A stretch of DNA of 64,000 nt, from positions 1-64,000 of the forward strand of contig CAZBUB010000006.1 of assembly GCA_964494985.1 (NCBI GenBank), in the 5' to 3' direction. Under the pieces are notes generated by a model that saw only the letters and a program-made list of their open reading frames with translations, made no database searches and was not told the origin of the DNA. Numbering within the stretch: position 1 is the first letter of the stretch; each line of letters starts with the position of its first letter. The translations under genes were made by a program, and so were the position numbers. The stretch is from CAZBUB01 sp964494985 (GTDB lineage: Bacteria > Desulfobacterota > Desulfovibrionia > Desulfovibrionales > Desulfothermaceae). Below are positions 60,733 to 64,000 of this stretch, piece by piece.

Positions 60733-61839
60733 TCAAGAATCCCCCATGGCTCGTTTGAAAAAATCCCTGACCTTGCGGCTGGGCTTTTCCCCCTCTAGCT
60801 GGGAAAACTCCTGCAAAAGCTCTTCTTGGCGTTTGCTCAGCCTGGTAGGGGTCAAGACCTTGACCTGGACTAGGAGATTGCCCTTGTTGGTGCTGCCCAG
60901 ATGGGGCACCCCCAAACCTTTAAGCTTGAAGCTCTGCCCGCTTTGGGTGCCTTTAGGAATATCCATGGGGATCGGCCCATCCAGGGTGGGCACTTCTATG
61001 CGATCCCCCAGGGCGGCCTGGACCATGCTCAACTCTACCTGGACGAGTAAGTCCTGGCCCTGACGTTGGAATACAGGGTGTTCCTCTACGTTTATAACCA
61101 CATAGAGATCCCCGTCAGGGCCGCCATGGAGGCCGCGTTCCCCTTCACCATGCAGGCGCAATCTGCTGCCGCTGTCCACTCCAGCTGGGATGTGCACCTT
61201 GAGACTCTTTTTCTCCTGAATGAGGCCTCGGCCTTTGCATTTTTTGCAGGGATGGGTGATCATCTTACCGCTGCCCCTGCATATGGGACAAGGGGAGGCG
61301 ATCCGGAAAAAACCTTGAGTTTGGAAGATCTGGCCTTTGCCGGAGCAATGCCTGCAGGTCTCTGCCTGGTGGCCGGGCTCAACTCCAGAACCCTGACAGC
61401 TATCGCAGTGCTCCTCCTTGGGGATCTGCAGCTCTGTGTCTGTTCCGCGGACTGCCTCTTCAAAACTTATGCTCAGATTGTAGCGCAGATCAGCCCCGGG
61501 CTTGGGTCTGGGCCCCCTGCGCCTGCCGCCGCCAAAACCAAAAACATCGCCAAAAATGTCATTGAAGGTGTCGAATATGTCCTGGGCAGAGGAGAAGTCC
61601 TGATAGTTTTGGCCATTTACTCCGGCATGGCCAAAGTGGTCATAATTGGATCGCTTTTCAGGATCGCTCAGGACCTCATAGGCCTCTGAGGCCTCTTTGA
61701 ATTTCTGCTCTGCTTCAGGATCGTTGGGATTACGATCCGGGTGGTACTCAAAGGCCAGCTTGCGGTATGCCTTCTTGATTTCCTCTGTGGAGGCGGTTTT
61801 GGTGATGCCTAGAATTTGGTAATAATCACTTTTGGACAT
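60733..61839 (-). CDS. dnaJ: Chaperone DnaJ
   Basis: 368 aa. J-domain with EYHPDRNPND, then a Gly/Phe-rich linker (FGHAGVNG... and FGFGGGRRRG). Four CxxCxGxG-type zinc motifs follow (CDSCQGSG, CRHCSGKG, CPICRGSG, CKKCKGRG), then the C-terminal peptide-binding part. It cooperates with DnaK, whose gene is not in the window. It lies between rpoZ and moaC, an unusual operon partner for dnaJ. Confidence 0.95.
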   Translation of the reverse strand: MSKSDYYQILGITKTASTEEIKKAYRKLAFEYHPDRNPNDPEAEQKFKEASEAYEVLSDPEKRSNYDHFGHAGVNGQNYQDFSSAQDIFDTFNDIFGDVFGFGGGRRRGPRPKPGADLRYNLSISFEEAVRGTDTELQIPKEEHCDSCQGSGVEPGHQAETCRHCSGKGQIFQTQGFFRIASPCPICRGSGKMITHPCKKCKGRGLIQEKKSLKVHIPAGVDSGSRLRLHGEGERGLHGGPDGDLYVVINVEEHPVFQRQGQDLLVQVELSMVQAALGDRIEVPTLDGPIPMDIPKGTQSGQSFKLKGLGVPHLGSTNKGNLLVQVKVLTPTRLSKRQEELLQEFSQLEGEKPSRKVRDFFKRAMGDS

Positions 61840-61841
61840 AG

Positions 61842-62057
61842 TTATTCAACCTTGATACCGGCTTCTGTAATTGAAGATTTTAAACGGATTCTGCCGTCTG
61901 CGATTTCCCGTATGGCAGTTACCACTTCCTTGTTGTCAGTATCCAGCAAAGGGGGATAGCCGTCCCTGTACATTTTGACTCGCTTAATGGCCATTTGGGC
62001 AATGACAAAGCGGTTATTGATCTTCTCCAGGGCGTCTTCCACTGTAATTCGCGCCAT
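61842..62057 (-). CDS. rpoZ: RNA polymerase omega subunit
   Basis: 71 aa. It starts MARITVEDALEKINNRFVIA, and the later MAIKRVKMYRDG and TAIREIADGRI fit the omega subunit family. It supports assembly of RNA polymerase and ppGpp response. dnaJ starts 2 bases after its stop. A good promoter lies about 130 bases upstream. Confidence 0.93.
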   Translation of the reverse strand: MARITVEDALEKINNRFVIAQMAIKRVKMYRDGYPPLLDTDNKEVVTAIREIADGRIRLKSSITEAGIKVE

Positions 62058-62190
62058 ATCTTACCTGCCTTAAAGTCTTTGGGTTGGGGAAATACATTGA
62101 ATCAGGCCTGATCAAGGGGCCGGGCTTGACATGGGTTGCACGTTTGTGCTGGATAAGTCTCTGCCTTGTCAGGCTCTGTGTAAATAAAAA

Positions 62191-62219
62191 TCTATAACCA
62201 CATTGTCAGGGATCGTCAA
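62191..62219 (-). promoter_or_regulatory. Promoter of rpoZ-dnaJ-moaC
   Basis: On the minus strand TTGACG (62219-62214) and TATAGA (62196-62191) are exactly 17 bases apart. Transcription would start near 62184, leaving a leader of about 125 bases before rpoZ. Confidence 0.6.
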
Positions 62220-62253
62220 CAGGGAGCAGTCCCTGGTAGAAGAAACCTCGTCT

Positions 62254-63000
62254 ATGCGCGCTGCGGCAAAAAGACTGAGCTATGCCCAGAAGTCCTGCCT
62301 GAGCAAGGCTGGCAGGCTCATGTACCGCACCTCCATGCTCAGGCCGGGAGCCCGGCTGGGAGTAGCTGTTTCCGGAGGCATGGATAGCTGGACCCTGCTC
62401 CAGGTGCTTTTGCTGTATAGGCAAAAGCTGCCTTTCAGGGTGGAAATTATGGTCTTGCATGTAAATCCAGGGTTTCATCCTGGAAATCATGAACCCCTGC
62501 TGCAATGGATGCAAAAAAAGGGTTTGCCTGGTCATGTCCAAGTAGCAGATATGGGCCCCAGAGCCCACTCTCAGGAGAACAGGAAAAGGTCCCCCTGCTT
62601 TTTTTGCAGCTGGCGCAGACGCAAGAGGCTTTTCAGGCTGGCCAAAAAGTACTCCTTGAGCCATTTGGCACTAGGTCATAATGCAGACGATTTGGTGCAG
62701 AATTTTTTTATGAATCTCTTTTATAACGGCAGAGTCGAAGGCCTGTACCCCAGGGAATCATTTTTCCAGGGAGAGTTCGAGCTGATCAGGCCGTTTCTTT
62801 TACTGGAAAAGCGTGTGATTCAGAAGGCTGTCCGGGATTGGGGTCTGCCGGTCTGGTCCAATCCATGCCCCTCTGCTGGCAAAGGGGGGAGAAAGGGTAC
62901 CCAGGACTGGCTGCAGGAGATCTGGACCCGGGACAAAAGACTACGCAAGAATGTCTTCAGCGCGCTTACCCGCTGGCAGATGCAAAACCCCAAACCTTGA
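62254..63000 (+). CDS. TtcA-like PP-loop tRNA thiolation enzyme
   Basis: About 248 aa. The ATP-pyrophosphatase motif is GVAVSGGMDSWTLLQ. Two cysteines lie in SPCFFCSWRRRK and one in NPCPSAGK. The three-Cys pattern is that of TtcA, which thiolates C32 of tRNA and binds a 4Fe-4S cluster. LALGHNADDLVQNFFMN is the second PP-loop signature. The frame is open to a TTG at 62203, but that would lie over the rpoZ promoter. The ATG at 62254 is more likely although its ribosome site is weak. Confidence 0.83.
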   Translation: MRAAAKRLSYAQKSCLSKAGRLMYRTSMLRPGARLGVAVSGGMDSWTLLQVLLLYRQKLPFRVEIMVLHVNPGFHPGNHEPLLQWMQKKGLPGHVQVADMGPRAHSQENRKRSPCFFCSWRRRKRLFRLAKKYSLSHLALGHNADDLVQNFFMNLFYNGRVEGLYPRESFFQGEFELIRPFLLLEKRVIQKAVRDWGLPVWSNPCPSAGKGGRKGTQDWLQEIWTRDKRLRKNVFSALTRWQMQNPKP

Positions 63001-63159
63001 ATCCACTCCTTCATAATTATCACACCAGTGAAGCAGCAAGCATACCAAGCCTGATCCAGACCTGAAAGGTATCTGCTTTCGGCTGCCAGGTCGAGATCAG
63101 CCCCCCCCTGACAACTGACCAGTAACCGATAACTGGCAACCGCTAACCTCAAAGAGTCC

Positions 63160-63175
63160 TGGCTCGGTATTTGCT
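63160..63175 (+). promoter_or_regulatory. Sigma-54 promoter of fliR
   Basis: TGGCTCG-GTAT-TTGCT matches the sigma-54 consensus TGGCACG-N4-TTGCW at all but one base, with GG and GC separated by 10. The predicted start of transcription (about 12 bases after the GC) is at about 63186, one base before the fliR ATG. Sigma-54 control of flagellar genes is common in this group. The nearby stretch 63001-63150 shows only short repeated motifs (CAGTAACCGATAACTGGCAA). Confidence 0.6.
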
Positions 63176-63186
63176 AAAATCCGAAC

Positions 63187-63966
63187 ATGGACCTCTTTGC
63201 ATTTGATCCTAGCCAGATTCTCAGTTTTTTGCTGACCCTGCTCAGAATAAGCCTGTTGGTCTTTCTGCTGCCCTTTTTCGGAGGGCAGAATGCGCCCAGG
63301 TCGGTTAAGGCAGCCCTGTGCCTGGTACTCACCCTTGGGCTTTGGCCATATTTACACTTTTCAGGGGAGCTTTTCCCGGCCACAACCCTGGGTTTGGCGC
63401 TCATGGCCTTTGGCGAGCTGGTGTTAGGCCTGGTACTGGGCATTGTGGTGCGCATCTTCTTTGCCGGGGTGCAGACCGCAGGCCAGCTGATAGGTTTTCA
63501 GATGGGATTTGCCATGATGAATGTGGTGGATCCTATGACCGGGGTCCAGGTTACCCTGATCTCCCAGCTGTTGTATCTTTTGAGCCTGCTTTTATTCCTC
63601 TCCATGAACGGCCATCTTTATATGCTGCACGGTCTGGGCCAGAGCTTTGAACTGGTCCCGCCAGGGGAGCTCTTGATCAATCCCCAGGTTACAGAACAGC
63701 TCTTGGGTTTTTCCAGTCAAATTTTTGTCCTGGGGGTAAAGATAGCTGCGCCGATCATTGTTGCGGTGTTTCTCGTAGATCTGGCCCTGGGGATCATGGC
63801 CAAGATTGCCCCCCAGGTTAATGTGCTTTTTGTGGGTTTCCCCCTGAAGATCGGAGTGGGACTTATCTTCCTGGGCAGCGTGGTCAACATAATGGCCTGG
63901 CTGCTCAGGGATTTTGTAAGGGATATTTTGCCTTTGTATCAAGATTTGATGAGCGCTTTGAGCTGA
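63187..63966 (+). CDS. fliR: Flagellar export apparatus protein FliR
   Basis: 259 aa with about six membrane helices. It begins MDLFAFDPSQILSFLLTLLR, the normal FliR start. Conserved parts include GFQMGFAMMNVVDPMTGVQV and the C-terminal VNVLFVGFPLKIGVGLIFLG. It forms the export gate of the flagellar type III system with FliP, FliQ and FlhB. No Shine-Dalgarno is seen before the ATG, and the promoter ends 12 bases earlier. flhB follows. Confidence 0.93.
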   Translation: MDLFAFDPSQILSFLLTLLRISLLVFLLPFFGGQNAPRSVKAALCLVLTLGLWPYLHFSGELFPATTLGLALMAFGELVLGLVLGIVVRIFFAGVQTAGQLIGFQMGFAMMNVVDPMTGVQVTLISQLLYLLSLLLFLSMNGHLYMLHGLGQSFELVPPGELLINPQVTEQLLGFSSQIFVLGVKIAAPIIVAVFLVDLALGIMAKIAPQVNVLFVGFPLKIGVGLIFLGSVVNIMAWLLRDFVRDILPLYQDLMSALS

Positions 63967-63983
63967 GGTGAGGCAGTTGCACA

Positions 63984-64000
63984 ATGCCCCAGAAAGATCC
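63984..64000 (+). CDS. flhB: FlhB, start only (runs off the window)
   Basis: The last bases read ATG CCC CAG AAA GAT, i.e. MPQKD, the usual beginning of FlhB. FlhB normally follows FliR. A GAGGTGAGG lies upstream. Only the first five codons are in the window, so this is an inference from position and start. Confidence 0.6.

Overview
The window comes from a sulfate-reducing bacterium of the Desulfovibrionales/Desulfohalobiaceae kind. The sulfate-activation and electron-transfer genes sat, aprB, aprA, qmoA, qmoB and qmoC lie together on the minus strand. Around them are housekeeping genes in deltaproteobacterial arrangements (dxs-ispA-xseB-xseA-proS-ispG, rpoZ-dnaJ-moaC, fliR-flhB). A DctB-like sensor, a TAXI-type TRAP transporter and a B-type succinate dehydrogenase/fumarate reductase complete an anaerobic respiratory profile. 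The acidic secreted receptor and the remnant of an osmoprotectant permease hint at a saline habitat, but that is only a hint. No rRNA, tRNA, CRISPR array or complete insertion sequence was found.

Layout. 1-2.5 kb: HigBA toxin-antitoxin pair, a cysteine-cluster protein, a decayed PIN toxin and an EamA transporter. 2.7-4.1 kb: first copy of a repeat element and a Clp1/Grc3-like kinase. 4.2-14.8 kb (minus): a co-directional array of sensor kinase, response regulator, TAXI receptor, fused TRAP permease, sdhC, sdhA, sdhB and a small Cys protein, which reads as sensing, importing and reducing or oxidising C4-dicarboxylates. 15-19.4 kb (plus): ferredoxin-like protein, hypA, hypB and glgX. 19.7-21.5 kb: second repeat copy, a truncated OpuB-type permease and a crotonase. 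21.5-32 kb (minus): the sat-apr-qmo block with two little-known proteins, one between sat and aprB and one after qmoC. 32.3-50.8 kb: mostly plus-strand genes, including an EPSP-synthase-like protein lacking its catalytic signatures, phosphofructokinase, a GGDEF-like/TPR protein, fabD, argS, a three-gene polyamine cluster (pyruvoyl arginine decarboxylase, agmatinase, deoxyhypusine-synthase-like) and queuosine genes. 50.8-58.8 kb (minus): isoprenoid genes, exonuclease VII and proS. 59-64 kb: two tandem RRM proteins, rpoZ-dnaJ-moaC, a TtcA-like protein and fliR/flhB.

The most unusual content is a family of five interspersed elements (about 180-360 bp). They share terminal inverted repeats of the type GTAACTATTCACCA/TGGTGAATAAATAC. 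Four of the five are flanked by 8-bp direct repeats, one exact and three with a single mismatch. Inside the full copies is a long palindrome whose arms differ between copies but change together, so pairing is kept. They look like non-autonomous MITE-type elements that are, or carry, a conserved hairpin. One copy sits between xseA and xseB. Two copies have a second palindrome nested at the same internal position.

The clearest regulatory site is a Rex-type operator that overlaps the -10 of a good sigma-70 promoter in front of sat. A near-consensus sigma-54 promoter ends about 12 bases before the fliR start codon.
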